A stretch of 64,000 nt of DNA from CAILZL01 sp963748005 (GTDB lineage: Bacteria; Pseudomonadota; Gammaproteobacteria; Steroidobacterales; Steroidobacteraceae), in the NCBI GenBank assembly GCA_963748005.1, contig CAVVHH010000002.1:3038001-3102000 (forward strand), written 5' to 3'. The position numbers and the translations under genes were made by a program. Below the pieces are notes generated by a model. That model worked only from the letters and a program-made list of their open reading frames with translations. It had not been told where the DNA came from and searched no databases. Every line of letters begins with the position of its first letter. Within the stretch, counting starts at the first letter, position 1. Below are positions 42,254 to 50,387 of this stretch, piece by piece.

Positions 42254-42288
42254 CCCTCTCCCTCAGGGAGAGGGCAGGGTGAGGGTGA
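42254..42288. repeat. Short G/C-rich REP-like repeat before murU
   Basis: CCCTCTCCCTCAGGGAGAGG hairpin followed by GCAGGGTGAGGG, a dispersed repeat motif known from many proteobacterial intergenic regions. It ends about 10 bp before the murU ATG, so it also supplies the murU ribosome-binding region. Confidence 0.6.
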
Positions 42289-42296
42289 TTGCAGAT

Positions 42297-42980
42297 ATGA
42301 AAGCCATGATTCTCGCTGCCGGTCGTGGCGAACGCATGCGACCCCTCACCGATGTGCATCCCAAGCCGCTGCTGCAGGTGGGTGGCAAGGCATTGATCGA
42401 GCATCACCTTGAGAGTCTTGCTGCTGCGGGGATTCGCGAGGTGGTCATCAATACCGCGTGGCTGGGCGAGCAGATCCCCGCGCACGTAGGTGATGGTTCG
42501 CGCTGGGGTATGCACATTGCCTACAGCCATGAAGGCTGGCCGGCGCTGGAAACCGGCGGCGGCATTTTCAAGGCGTTACCCTTGCTTGGCAGCGAGCCGT
42601 TTCTGGTCATCAATGGTGATATCTGGACCGACTGGCACATGACGCTGCCGGCCTTGCCCAGACAATGGCGTGCCAACACCCTGGCGCACCTGGTGCTGGT
42701 CAACAATCCGGAACACCACCTCAAGGGCGATTTCGGCTTGCAGGAAGAATGGGTAACCGAGACAGGTGCGACTACTTATACGTTTTCAGGCATCGGTTTT
42801 TATCATCCGCGGCTGTTTGCCGGTTGCAGTGGCGGCGCATTCAAACTTGCGCCCCTGCTGTTTGCCGCCGCGCGCTCGCAGCAAGTGAGCGGTGAGTTGT
42901 ATCAGGGACAGTGGTACGACATTGGTACCCCGCAGCGCCTGCAAGCGCTGGATCAGCAGCTCAGCGCAGTGCGGATTTGA
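42297..42980 (+). CDS. murU: N-acetylmuramate-1-phosphate uridylyltransferase
   Basis: Makes UDP-MurNAc from MurNAc-1-phosphate and UTP, the second step after AmgK in the recycling bypass. Nucleotidyltransferase motif MILAAGRGERMRPLTD (4-19) with the following HPKPLLQVGGK, and INGDIWTDW for the metal-binding Asp. 227 residues from the ATG at 42297; an earlier ATG at 42279 lies inside the repeat. It is separated from amgK by a 209-bp gap filled with repeats. Confidence 0.94.
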   Translation: MKAMILAAGRGERMRPLTDVHPKPLLQVGGKALIEHHLESLAAAGIREVVINTAWLGEQIPAHVGDGSRWGMHIAYSHEGWPALETGGGIFKALPLLGSEPFLVINGDIWTDWHMTLPALPRQWRANTLAHLVLVNNPEHHLKGDFGLQEEWVTETGATTYTFSGIGFYHPRLFAGCSGGAFKLAPLLFAAARSQQVSGELYQGQWYDIGTPQRLQALDQQLSAVRI

Positions 42981-43073
42981 AGGTCATTGCGGCCGGTGCC
43001 GGCAGTCGGCCCTGTAATAAAGACATCCCGGAGTCCTGACAGTGTTAATGTGCAGGCACAGCAGGAGACCTTA

Positions 43074-43397
43074 ATGATCTGGGACAGCCCGAAATCGCAC
43101 AATGGTCCGGAGACAATGTCTTCCGGCACGGGTTTGATCAGCGAACATCGCGATCGCGTCCTGCACGAGCAGGCCGAGGCCGCCCACCAGCGCCAGCGCG
43201 ATCTGCTGGAACAGACCTCGATCAAACACCCGGCGGAGCTGCGCATCCGCATCTGGGAAAGACTGCATCAGATGGACTTGCCGCGCGATCCGGGCCATAG
43301 CCTGATACCGATCATTGCTGCGCAGACTGACCTGAGTGTCGAGCAGATCGGCCGGGAACAGCAACGTCGCGCGTTGCGCCAGGTCGCCAAAGTCTGA
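43074..43397 (+). CDS. Small hypothetical protein
   Basis: 107 residues, soluble, charged, mostly helical (heptad-like EHRDRVLHEQAEAAHQRQRD). The ATG at 43074 is preceded by a good Shine-Dalgarno (AGGAG, 43063-43067), which decides the start over an in-frame ATG at 42987. The C-terminal part (LRIRIWERLHQMDLPRDPGH, DLSVEQIGREQQRRALRQ) could be a small helical binding domain. I do not recognise the family. 93 bp after murU. Confidence 0.6.
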   Translation: MIWDSPKSHNGPETMSSGTGLISEHRDRVLHEQAEAAHQRQRDLLEQTSIKHPAELRIRIWERLHQMDLPRDPGHSLIPIIAAQTDLSVEQIGREQQRRALRQVAKV

Positions 43398-43447
43398 GTC
43401 GGGCGGTTAGTGTGCCCATGCGTAATGGACACTGAAGGCAGGATGGC

Positions 43448-44188
43448 ATGTCTGCCCGGCACTTCAACAAACCCAAACCGGTCGTTGCCCGCGTCAGCGA
43501 TTGCCTGACGCTCAGCTTTGACGAACTGCGCGTGCAAAGCGAAATGCGCCTGGATGCGCCCGACGAACTGGTGCTGGGTTACACCCGTACCATGATGGGT
43601 TTTCTGCTATTCAACCCGCAGCCGGTGCACATAGCGATGATCGGCCTCGGTGGCGGTTCGCTGACCAAGTACTGTTACGCCACACTGCCTGACAGCAGGA
43701 TCACGGTGGCGGAAATCGATCCGGACGTCATTGCGCTGCGCGAGCGGTTTTTTATTCCGCGCGACGATGTCCGGTTGCGGATTGTCTGTGCCGATGGTGC
43801 TGAGTTCGTGCGCGATGTCGTCAGTCGATACGATGTGCTGATCGTTGACGGCTTCACCGAGTACGGCCAGCCACCCGGTCTGAGTACGCAGCGTTTCTAC
43901 AACGCTTGTTACGATTGCCTGACAACCAGCGGCATCATGGTGGTCAATCTGTCGGATCTGCATTTCGGCGTCGAACCCCTGGTCGCCCGCATACATCACG
44001 CCTTCAATCACGCCGTGATCGTCATCGACGCCGAAGACAGCACCAACCGGATCGTGTTCGCCGGCAAGGGTGGTGTGCTGGATATTTCCAATGAAGTATT
44101 GATGGATCGGCTGGCGCTGTTGGAGATGCACCAGTCACTGAATCTGTATCGCACCGTGAGGGAGATGCGGACGGAGAGAGAAGGCTAG
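43448..44188 (+). CDS. Spermidine synthase-like methyltransferase-fold protein
   Basis: 246-residue protein with the polyamine synthase fold: GYTRTMMGFLLFNP, motif I IAMIGLGGGSLTKYCY, VAEIDPDVIALRERF and an IVDGFTEYGQP segment where SpeE has the catalytic aspartate region. It aligns with the SpeE/spermidine synthase family, but no speD is nearby, and many such stand-alone proteins do not make spermidine. Substrate unknown. Confidence 0.82.
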   Translation: MSARHFNKPKPVVARVSDCLTLSFDELRVQSEMRLDAPDELVLGYTRTMMGFLLFNPQPVHIAMIGLGGGSLTKYCYATLPDSRITVAEIDPDVIALRERFFIPRDDVRLRIVCADGAEFVRDVVSRYDVLIVDGFTEYGQPPGLSTQRFYNACYDCLTTSGIMVVNLSDLHFGVEPLVARIHHAFNHAVIVIDAEDSTNRIVFAGKGGVLDISNEVLMDRLALLEMHQSLNLYRTVREMRTEREG

Positions 44189-44350
44189 GGCACTTCTGCC
44201 AGGGTTCTGACCAGATCTTTTGCCTGTTATGGATTCCCGTCTTCAGGTCATTGAGCTCCTCTACAACAATGACTTGCGGGAAAACAGGTTCCAATGTTAT
44301 CTAGCGACCATGGTTTTATGTTGCATGTATGGAACACGTTAGGCAGCACT

Positions 44351-44824
44351 ATGGCACTCCCGCCATGGTCTGATCTCCGGTCTGGCCTTGGGTGCACACT
44401 GTGCGCTCCGCGACCCGCTGTTACTGACTTTGGCCACTTTGTTTGTCAGCTGTCCGTCTCGTCGCTTTATGTGGCCAGAGATCAGACGTATCGTGGCACA
44501 TGTGCAGTCATTTACGACCCGGCACATGCTACCCGACCAAGTGAACTGACTGAGGAGGCGTGGCTGAAGCTTTCGGCCGATGTACGAGTTGCAGAAAATG
44601 CGGTGACAGATGCTTATCAACCCGATCATGTGAATATCGAATGTCTTGGCAACACTGTTCCGCACCTTCACATCGCAATTATTCCCCGCTATCGATCCGA
44701 TCCTCGCTGGGGGCACCCGATCTGGACAACGTGGCGTGATGAAATGATCCACACTGCGGTTAGCGATGCTGAATGTGCAGCAATGGCGCAATTGTTACGG
44801 GAGGGTATTAATAGTACTGCGTGA
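44351..44824 (+). CDS. HIT-family protein
   Basis: 157 residues from the ATG at 44351 (a start at 44294 would give 176). A CTLC pair near the N-terminus and the histidine triad in NTVPHLHIAIIPR mark it as a histidine-triad nucleotide hydrolase/transferase; the triad is HLHIAI rather than HxHxHxx, a variant seen in some members. The segment is less GC-rich than its neighbours and its codon use looks different, so recent acquisition is possible. Its nucleotide substrate cannot be told from sequence. Confidence 0.78.
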   Translation: MALPPWSDLRSGLGCTLCAPRPAVTDFGHFVCQLSVSSLYVARDQTYRGTCAVIYDPAHATRPSELTEEAWLKLSADVRVAENAVTDAYQPDHVNIECLGNTVPHLHIAIIPRYRSDPRWGHPIWTTWRDEMIHTAVSDAECAAMAQLLREGINSTA

Positions 44825-44885
44825 CGACGCGTTGCGCGCCTTGGTCCCGCCCAAGTGAATAGCAAGAGAGCCCCACCGTCCGAGT

Positions 44886-45230
44886 ATGTACGAGTCACGC
44901 AACCACAAGCCGATCCCAACCCGGGCGTTTGCCTCGCGCCTTGCCAAACACCTGGCAGCCGCGCTCGCGCTGCTGCTCGCATCACTTGCGATTGGCATGT
45001 TTGGTTATATGAAGCTTGAAGGATTATCGGTCGTTGACGCTTTCCTGAACGCTGCCATGCTGCTCGGCGGCATGGGGCCGGTGAACCCACCGCTGAGCAC
45101 ATCGGGCAAGATTTTCGCGGGCTGGTATGCGCTGTACGCCGGACTGGTTTTCATTGTGACGGCAGCGCTGATCTTCACGCCCATCGCGCATCGTATTCTG
45201 CACAAATTCCACTGGGACTCGAAGCTCTGA
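44886..45230 (+). CDS. Two-helix membrane protein resembling a half ion-channel pore
   Basis: 114 residues with a basic cytoplasmic N-terminus and two membrane helices (about 24-43 and 73-95). Between them lies a pore-loop-like stretch, DAFLNAAMLLGGMGPVNPP, where potassium channels carry TVGYG; the canonical selectivity filter is absent. The end ...HRILHKFHWD is conserved in this small family. Probably oligomeric; channel function is inferred and unproven. It stands alone before a convergent PIN gene. Confidence 0.68.
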   Translation: MYESRNHKPIPTRAFASRLAKHLAAALALLLASLAIGMFGYMKLEGLSVVDAFLNAAMLLGGMGPVNPPLSTSGKIFAGWYALYAGLVFIVTAALIFTPIAHRILHKFHWDSKL

Positions 45231-45264
45231 CTTACCGAACGTGGCAAGACGTTCGGTAGTGCGC

Positions 45265-45720
45265 TCAATTGCTGTGCGACAGCATCGCCTGCATCTGCGC
45301 CACATCCACAATCTTCACGCCAAACTTGGCGGCGCGCTTGCGTAGCGAGAGTAGTGCTCTGTCGCGTGATACCAGTGCATCAGCATGAGTGTGCATGGCC
45401 AGCGCGAGAAAGAGTTGATCGTCGTGATCACGGCATTGTGGAAAGGCGGTTGGCGTCAGCAGATTCTCTGGTGAAAACCCGGCGGGCAAGACGGCGGGTG
45501 TTGTAACTGCCTGATAGCGCGCCAGGACGGCTGCTTGCTGACTGGCATCCCGCTTCAGTGCCGGGTAGGCCAGCACCCGGCGCAATTCATCAAGGGTTGA
45601 AGTATGGCTGTACAGGACCAGTAGATCGCCCTGCACAATGCTGTTCAGTAATCCCAATGCGGGATCGTTGAATACCAGCCAGTCCAGTACGACATTGGTA
45701 TCGAGTACCAGCTTGAGCAT
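45265..45720 (-). CDS. PIN-domain protein (COG1569-type putative toxin)
   Basis: 151 residues from the ATG at 45720. PIN nuclease fold starting MLKLVLDTNVVLDWLVF with the first catalytic Asp, the conserved LDELRRVLAYPALKR stretch, and later DHDDQLFLALAM acidic residues. Members are annotated as toxin-antitoxin PIN toxins, but no antitoxin gene is next to it: its upstream neighbour is a glutathione peroxidase gene 18 bp away on the same strand. It may be a solitary RNase-like protein. Confidence 0.8.
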   Translation of the reverse strand: MLKLVLDTNVVLDWLVFNDPALGLLNSIVQGDLLVLYSHTSTLDELRRVLAYPALKRDASQQAAVLARYQAVTTPAVLPAGFSPENLLTPTAFPQCRDHDDQLFLALAMHTHADALVSRDRALLSLRKRAAKFGVKIVDVAQMQAMLSHSN

Positions 45721-45738
45721 CGTACTCAGTGTCACCGC

Positions 45739-46314
45739 TTACTTGGGGGTGCCGTCGGCCAGCAGTTTGTCGATGGCGCGGGTCATGGTGGTGGACTCTG
45801 GAGTGACCTCGCTGTCGAAGTGTTTGACCACAGTGCCGTCCGGTTTCACCAGGTACTTGTTGAAATTCCAGTCGGGTGCGGCGGTCTGTTTTGCCAGTTC
45901 CTTGAAGACAGGGTTGGCCTTGCGGCCTGTTACCGGACTTTCGCTGAGCATGGTGAACTTCACGCCGTAATTGATGTAACAGACTTCCGCCGTTTCGGCT
46001 TCGTCTTTGGCTTCCTGATTGAAGTCATTCGAGGGGAAGCCAATGACCACCAGCCCTTGGTCCTTGTATTTCTCATGCAGCGCTTGCAGGCCCTTGAACT
46101 GCGGGGTGAAGCCGCAGTGGCTCGCGGTGTTGACCAGTAACAGCGGTTTACCGGCGTAGGCTTTACAGATATTTACTGTTTCGCTGGAGCGCAGCTTGCG
46201 AAAATCATGATTCAGATAATCGGCGCACTGGTCGGTGGCGCTGGCCGGGTTGGCGAAAGACAGCAGTGCAAGTAGGCCGAATCCGGCGAGGCTGCGAAAC
46301 GTGGTGGCGGTCAT
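45739..46314 (-). CDS. Periplasmic glutathione peroxidase family protein
   Basis: Thiol peroxidase reducing hydroperoxides. The ATG at 46314 gives 191 residues with a cleavable signal peptide (FGLLALLSFANPASATD), so it acts in the periplasm and is more likely fed by a thioredoxin-like protein than by glutathione. Catalytic Cys67 in NTASHCGFTPQ, Gln in the family position within GFPSNDFNQEA, and Trp in PDWNFNKYLV form the usual tetrad. Cysteine replaces selenocysteine. Next to the iron/electron-transfer island. Confidence 0.9.
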   Translation of the reverse strand: MTATTFRSLAGFGLLALLSFANPASATDQCADYLNHDFRKLRSSETVNICKAYAGKPLLLVNTASHCGFTPQFKGLQALHEKYKDQGLVVIGFPSNDFNQEAKDEAETAEVCYINYGVKFTMLSESPVTGRKANPVFKELAKQTAAPDWNFNKYLVKPDGTVVKHFDSEVTPESTTMTRAIDKLLADGTPK

Positions 46315-46467
46315 GGCGGCTCCTTGGCAGAGGCTGGGCTGGGTGATTCTGCATAGCTGCAGTTCAGTTGGCGAGACCATTTGCAAAATCAGAGGCTGAT
46401 AGTGACCTCAGCAGGAGTTGATTCAGCCACAATGACAACGTCTTCTTCCGAGGGGCAGAGTTAAAAC

Positions 46468-47841
46468 TCAATACACATCGCGGCGATAACGCCCAGTTTC
46501 AATCAGCTGTTCCAGACCACGTGCACCGACGATCTCGGTGAGTGCGGCTTGAACGCCACTGGCCATGCCTTCCAGGCTGCCGCAGACGTAAATGGCTGCG
46601 CCGTCCGCCAACCATTCGCGCACGGCATCCGCACATGCTTTCAATCGATCCTGAACGTATTCGCGGTGGGGCTGATCGCGCGAAAACACCCAGTCAGCAC
46701 GCGCCAGGACGCCTTGCTCCCGCCAGGCGAGCAGCACCTGGCGATAGTAGTGATCGTGTGCGGCATTACGTTCGCCAAAGATCAGCCAGTTGCGATGTTG
46801 TCCCATAGCCGCGCGCGCTTTGAGATGACCGCGCAGTCCGGCAAGGCCGGTGCCGTTGCCTATTAATATGAGAGGGCGCGTGGCGTTATCGCCAAGATGG
46901 AAGTTGCTATGGGCGCGCAGGCGCAGTTCGATTCGGTCGCCGATGCCGGCTTGCTGAGTCAGCCAGCCGGAGGCAATGCCCAGCGTGCCATCACTATGGC
47001 GTTCCTGGCGCACCAGCAGATGCACGCGACCGTCGGCGGGAATGGAGGCAATTGAATATTCACGCGGTCGCTGTGGGTCGGCAGGCGGCAGTACCTGCAA
47101 CAGATCGCCCGACTCCCAGTGTGGCAATGTCATGCCAGTTTCCGGCGCCAGTTCCAGATGAAAACAGGGATTGCCGGCACTGCCGGGATTCAGGTGTTCA
47201 CGGGCCACCAGCTGCCAGTGCTGATACTCCGGTGCCTGCCAGCCACGCGGATCCGTAGCGCCTGATATGTGGCTGAGGTTTCGTTGCCATGCCTGCAACT
47301 CATTCTGATCGTTGTTGTTCACTTCCACTCGTGTGAACAGAGCTTGTGCACCTTGCGCCTGTAACCAATCATCAACGGCGCGGCCGAAGCCGCAGAAGTG
47401 TTTGTACTCACGATCACCGAGTGCCAGCAATCCGTAACGCAGTCGTGTTAGTGGCAGCGCAGTTGCCATCAGGTTGCGGGCAAACACACTGGCGCTGTCG
47501 GGCGGATCGCCTTCGCCACAGGTGCTGACGATGAACAGCGCACGCTCTGCGGCTTGCAGATCTGCAGCCTGCAATTGCGCCAGCGACAGGATGCGTGCCG
47601 GTATCCCCGCGGTATGCAGCAAACGCGCGGTTTGCCAGGCATGTTGTTCGGCGCTACCTGTCTGGCTGGCATAAGCGATCAGCCAGTTGGGAGAGGTTGC
47701 GGATGTGAGGGTGGCCGCATTGCGTTCGGCCTGCTGACGCTTGCGCCGTTCGCGATATGCGATGGCGAGGCAGAGCAATGCATACAGGGCGACTGCGAAA
47801 CAGGCGGAGACGATACGCTCAGTGGACAGTCCGGTAATCAT
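46468..47841 (-). CDS. Membrane-anchored NADPH flavoprotein reductase (sulfite-reductase-alpha/CPR-like)
   Basis: 457 residues: one N-terminal membrane helix (about 10-29), a flavodoxin-like FMN domain (AYASQTGSAEQHAW at 56-69; STCGEGDPPDSA), and an FNR-type FAD/NADPH domain (REYSIASIP; NGTGLAGLRGHL; YVCGSLEGMASGV), ending in an aromatic residue (RRDVY). The module should pass electrons from NADPH via FAD and FMN at the inner face of the membrane. It resembles the reductase half of PA4513-type iron reductases; here the PepSY half is a separate gene (49569-50210). It overlaps apbE by 4 bp. Confidence 0.87.
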   Translation of the reverse strand: MITGLSTERIVSACFAVALYALLCLAIAYRERRKRQQAERNAATLTSATSPNWLIAYASQTGSAEQHAWQTARLLHTAGIPARILSLAQLQAADLQAAERALFIVSTCGEGDPPDSASVFARNLMATALPLTRLRYGLLALGDREYKHFCGFGRAVDDWLQAQGAQALFTRVEVNNNDQNELQAWQRNLSHISGATDPRGWQAPEYQHWQLVAREHLNPGSAGNPCFHLELAPETGMTLPHWESGDLLQVLPPADPQRPREYSIASIPADGRVHLLVRQERHSDGTLGIASGWLTQQAGIGDRIELRLRAHSNFHLGDNATRPLILIGNGTGLAGLRGHLKARAAMGQHRNWLIFGERNAAHDHYYRQVLLAWREQGVLARADWVFSRDQPHREYVQDRLKACADAVREWLADGAAIYVCGSLEGMASGVQAALTEIVGARGLEQLIETGRYRRDVY

Positions 47842-48848
47842 TGCATCAACTTCAGGAAGGCGGGACTCAAATGTTCCGAGAGGCGGTCGCCGTCGCGCAC
47901 GACAAATCGTGCAGGTATGGCACGCGCCTGCGCAAAGGCCATGCCCTGTTCAACGCCCATGACATTGAGCGCGGTGGACAAGGCATCGGCAGCAATACAG
48001 TCCGGGTGAATCACCGTTACTGATGCCAGGCCATGCTGAATGGGTTCGCCGCTGCATGGATCGATGGTGTGGCTGTAGCGTGTGGCATCAACGTCGAAGT
48101 AACGCCGATAGTCGCCCGAGGTCGCGACCGACAGACCATGCAGTGCGATCACGGCTTCAGGCAGATCGGCATTGCTCGCATTGTTGAGTGTGAGCGGTTG
48201 TTCCAGCGCCACCCACCATGGCTGGGCATCGGGCTTGATGCCGACGCCGCGCAATTCGCCGCCCACTTCCACCAGATGACTGTCGATGCCTTGCCGCAGC
48301 AGATAACGCGAGACCTGATCGACGCCAAAGCCCTTGGCAATTGCCGAGAAGTCCAGATAGATTCCGCCTGGTTGCAGTACGCGTTGTGAGGCAATGTCCA
48401 GTTGTACGCGTTGCCATCCCACGCGTGCGCGTGCGGCAGCCAGTTGTGTGTCATCAGGACGTTGTTGTCGCGCCGCTTCTGGGCCGAAACCCCAGACATT
48501 CACCAGTGGACCGGCTGTCGGATCGTATGCGCCGTCACTGGCCTGCGCGACTTCCAGTGCATACCGCAGCACGTAGAAGAATTCCTGAGGCAGTTCATGC
48601 CAGCTGTCAGCAGGCGCATGGTTGTAGCGGCTCAAGTTGGAGTCGTGTTCCCAGGTGCTCATCTGCGCCACCACAACATCCAGTTGTTGCTGGATGCCCG
48701 CTTGCAATGACGCCATCGGACGTTCAGCAGGTGCAACCAGCTTGACCGACCAGGTGGTGCCCATGGTCAGGCCTTGCAGGCTGTGCACGTGCGCACCCAC
48801 GGCTGGCGCCTGAGGCGAGACATCAAAGGGAATCAGGACTTGACGCAT
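47838..48848 (-). CDS. apbE: FAD:protein FMN transferase
   Basis: Transfers FMN from FAD to a Thr/Ser of extracytoplasmic redox proteins through a phosphoester bond. Motifs: GLTMGTTWSVKL, DPTAGPLVNVWGFGP, LDFSAIAKGFGVD, VEVGGELRGVG, ATSGDYRRYF and HTIDPCSGEPI. 336 residues from the ATG at 48848; a GTG seven codons earlier is possible. No signal peptide or lipobox is visible at either start, and an in-frame stop closes the frame just upstream. This is unusual, since ApbE normally acts outside the cytoplasm. It overlaps the reductase gene (ATGA). Confidence 0.92.
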   Translation of the reverse strand: MRQVLIPFDVSPQAPAVGAHVHSLQGLTMGTTWSVKLVAPAERPMASLQAGIQQQLDVVVAQMSTWEHDSNLSRYNHAPADSWHELPQEFFYVLRYALEVAQASDGAYDPTAGPLVNVWGFGPEAARQQRPDDTQLAAARARVGWQRVQLDIASQRVLQPGGIYLDFSAIAKGFGVDQVSRYLLRQGIDSHLVEVGGELRGVGIKPDAQPWWVALEQPLTLNNASNADLPEAVIALHGLSVATSGDYRRYFDVDATRYSHTIDPCSGEPIQHGLASVTVIHPDCIAADALSTALNVMGVEQGMAFAQARAIPARFVVRDGDRLSEHLSPAFLKLMQ

Positions 48849-48868
48849 ATATAAAGTGCTTGTCGTCA

Positions 48869-48897
48869 CCCGCTACTGCCTGACAGGCAGCAGCGGG
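48869..48897 (-). other. Intercistronic hairpin between the DUF2271 gene and apbE
   Basis: 14-bp stem CCCGCTACTGCCTG/CAGGCAGCAGCGGG around one base. The single mismatch becomes a G-U pair in the minus-strand transcript, so the RNA made from this operon can pair fully. Could tune apbE expression or mRNA stability. Confidence 0.45.
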
Positions 48898-48915
48898 TTG
48901 TTCACGTGGTGCACG

Positions 48916-49551
48916 TCAGGGCTTGAGTACCAGTGAAATGTTGCCCAGCTCGGTATTACCCTTGGCAGTGACGGTGGTGATTTTTTTTGCCGGCCATTCG
49001 AAATTCACTCGCACGACTTCGAGTGAATCCTTGCTGGGGCCACGCATCCGGCCGCCTGCTGGCGGAGCGCCATCGGGTGCGCCGCCGGCAGGGCGTGTTC
49101 CTTTTACTTCTCGAGCTGCTTCCACTACCAATTGGTACTGGCCCGGCGCCAGTGTGTTCAGCGGCGCGGCGCCTTGCTTGAACACCAGTTCATGTTCGCC
49201 GGGTGCGCGCGTGGCGCTGCTCAGCCCATCAATGGGCATTTGCGAAGTGGTGCCGCTCTGCTTCCACCAGTTACGCAAAGTGTTCAAATAACGATCGCCG
49301 TTGGTCTGAGGGTTACCGCGCTTGTCCCTGACCATGTGCCAAAGTGACAAGGTTGACACAAAGGTGTCGTCGGCCTTCTCTATCCATACCGCGACATAGG
49401 GGCGCAGGTATTGCGTGTTCTGAATTTCCGGCAGCTCCAGCTTGAGCGACATTTCAGCGGCACCAGCGGGCAGCGTTGCGAGCGTGCCAAGTGCGGTGCC
49501 ACCCAGTATCGAGCTCAGGGTGATGGCGTTGGATCGTGGCATGGTAAACAT
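48916..49551 (-). CDS. DUF2271 protein, probable flavinylated periplasmic electron carrier
   Basis: 211 residues with a signal peptide (LGGTALGTLATLPAGAAE). The DUF2271 body runs from about 33 (MSLKLELPEIQNTQYLRPYV) and carries YVAVWIEKAD and W-rich segments. At 108-114 it reads DGLSSAT, matching the D-x-x-S-(G/S)-A-T flavinylation motif that ApbE modifies on the Thr (here Thr114). A Pro/Gly-rich insert lies at about 150-172. Between PepSY and apbE genes. DUF2271 proteins are known from such flavinylation clusters; the carrier role is inferred. Confidence 0.82.
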   Translation of the reverse strand: MFTMPRSNAITLSSILGGTALGTLATLPAGAAEMSLKLELPEIQNTQYLRPYVAVWIEKADDTFVSTLSLWHMVRDKRGNPQTNGDRYLNTLRNWWKQSGTTSQMPIDGLSSATRAPGEHELVFKQGAAPLNTLAPGQYQLVVEAAREVKGTRPAGGAPDGAPPAGGRMRGPSKDSLEVVRVNFEWPAKKITTVTAKGNTELGNISLVLKP

Positions 49552-49568
49552 CCTTTAATAACTACAGA

Positions 49569-50210
49569 TCAGTGAATAAACAGAATGGCAATCAGCACCG
49601 GCACCAGCAGCCCCAGCCCCACCAGCGGCCAGGTGCTGGGACGATTGCTGGCGTGCATCTTGAGAATCAATAAACCGGTAATTGCGAACAGCAGACAGGC
49701 TACAGCGATGATGTCGATGAACCAGCTCCAGGCGGTGCCGGTGTACCGACCTTTGTGCAGATCATTGAGATAGGCGATCCAGCCGCGGTCGGTGTCCTGA
49801 TATTTCACGCTGCCATTGCGCAGATTGATGCTCAGCCAGGCGTCGCCACCGGGCCGTTGCATGGATATGTATAGCTCGCGGTCCGACCATTCGCTCGGAC
49901 TGCTGCCGACGTTGATGCTCAGGGTTTCGTCCAGCCAGTTGACCAGCGCCTCGGGCAATACAGGCATCACCTGATCCTGTTCGTACTGAGTGCCCAGCGA
50001 CAGCAGTTGCGTCTGTAGAGCAGGAGGTAGCTGCGCGGTCTGATTCACAATAAGCGGCTCTGCATCCAGTTGCGCCACGTGATTCAAGGTGACGCCGGTG
50101 AAGCTGAACAGCAGAATGCCGATCAATGCGATTGCCGAACTGATCCAGTGCCACTGGTGCAATGTCTTGAGCCAGTAGGCACGACGCGGGTTGTTGGGAG
50201 GTCCACTCAT
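49569..50210 (-). CDS. PepSY-associated membrane protein
   Basis: 213 residues: N-terminal basic segment then LHQWHWISSAIALIGILLFSF (membrane helix 1, with His residues of the PepSY_TM start), a periplasmic PepSY region of about 120 residues (RELYISMQRPGGDAWLSINL; DLHKGRYTGTAWSW), and two C-terminal helices (about 160-184 and 194-212). The WH and DLHKGR histidines could ligate haem or metal, as in PepSY_TM electron-transfer proteins. First gene of a minus-strand run PepSY-DUF2271-apbE-reductase, 17 bp before DUF2271. Confidence 0.85.
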   Translation of the reverse strand: MSGPPNNPRRAYWLKTLHQWHWISSAIALIGILLFSFTGVTLNHVAQLDAEPLIVNQTAQLPPALQTQLLSLGTQYEQDQVMPVLPEALVNWLDETLSINVGSSPSEWSDRELYISMQRPGGDAWLSINLRNGSVKYQDTDRGWIAYLNDLHKGRYTGTAWSWFIDIIAVACLLFAITGLLILKMHASNRPSTWPLVGLGLLVPVLIAILFIH

Positions 50211-50387
50211 TGGCAGGATTGTCAGTACAAGTTGTTAGTCAAAAGATGCGGTTGTCGGTGGGCTGCAGTGTATGAGCGGCACGCCTAATAGTCGTTAATG
50301 ACTACACCAGATTGATAAATCTTGGCCTATCTACACGCAACTAGCGCCACGCTCACAGAGCAGCGAATTGAAGTTTCTTCACACGAG

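Noticed and set aside
44230..44343. 37-codon open frame before the HIT gene
   Set aside because: Short, overlaps the HIT gene's upstream region in another frame, no ribosome-binding site or recognisable pattern.
45265..45720. Toxin-antitoxin pair around the PIN gene
   Set aside because: No small antitoxin gene is adjacent; the upstream gene is a glutathione peroxidase.
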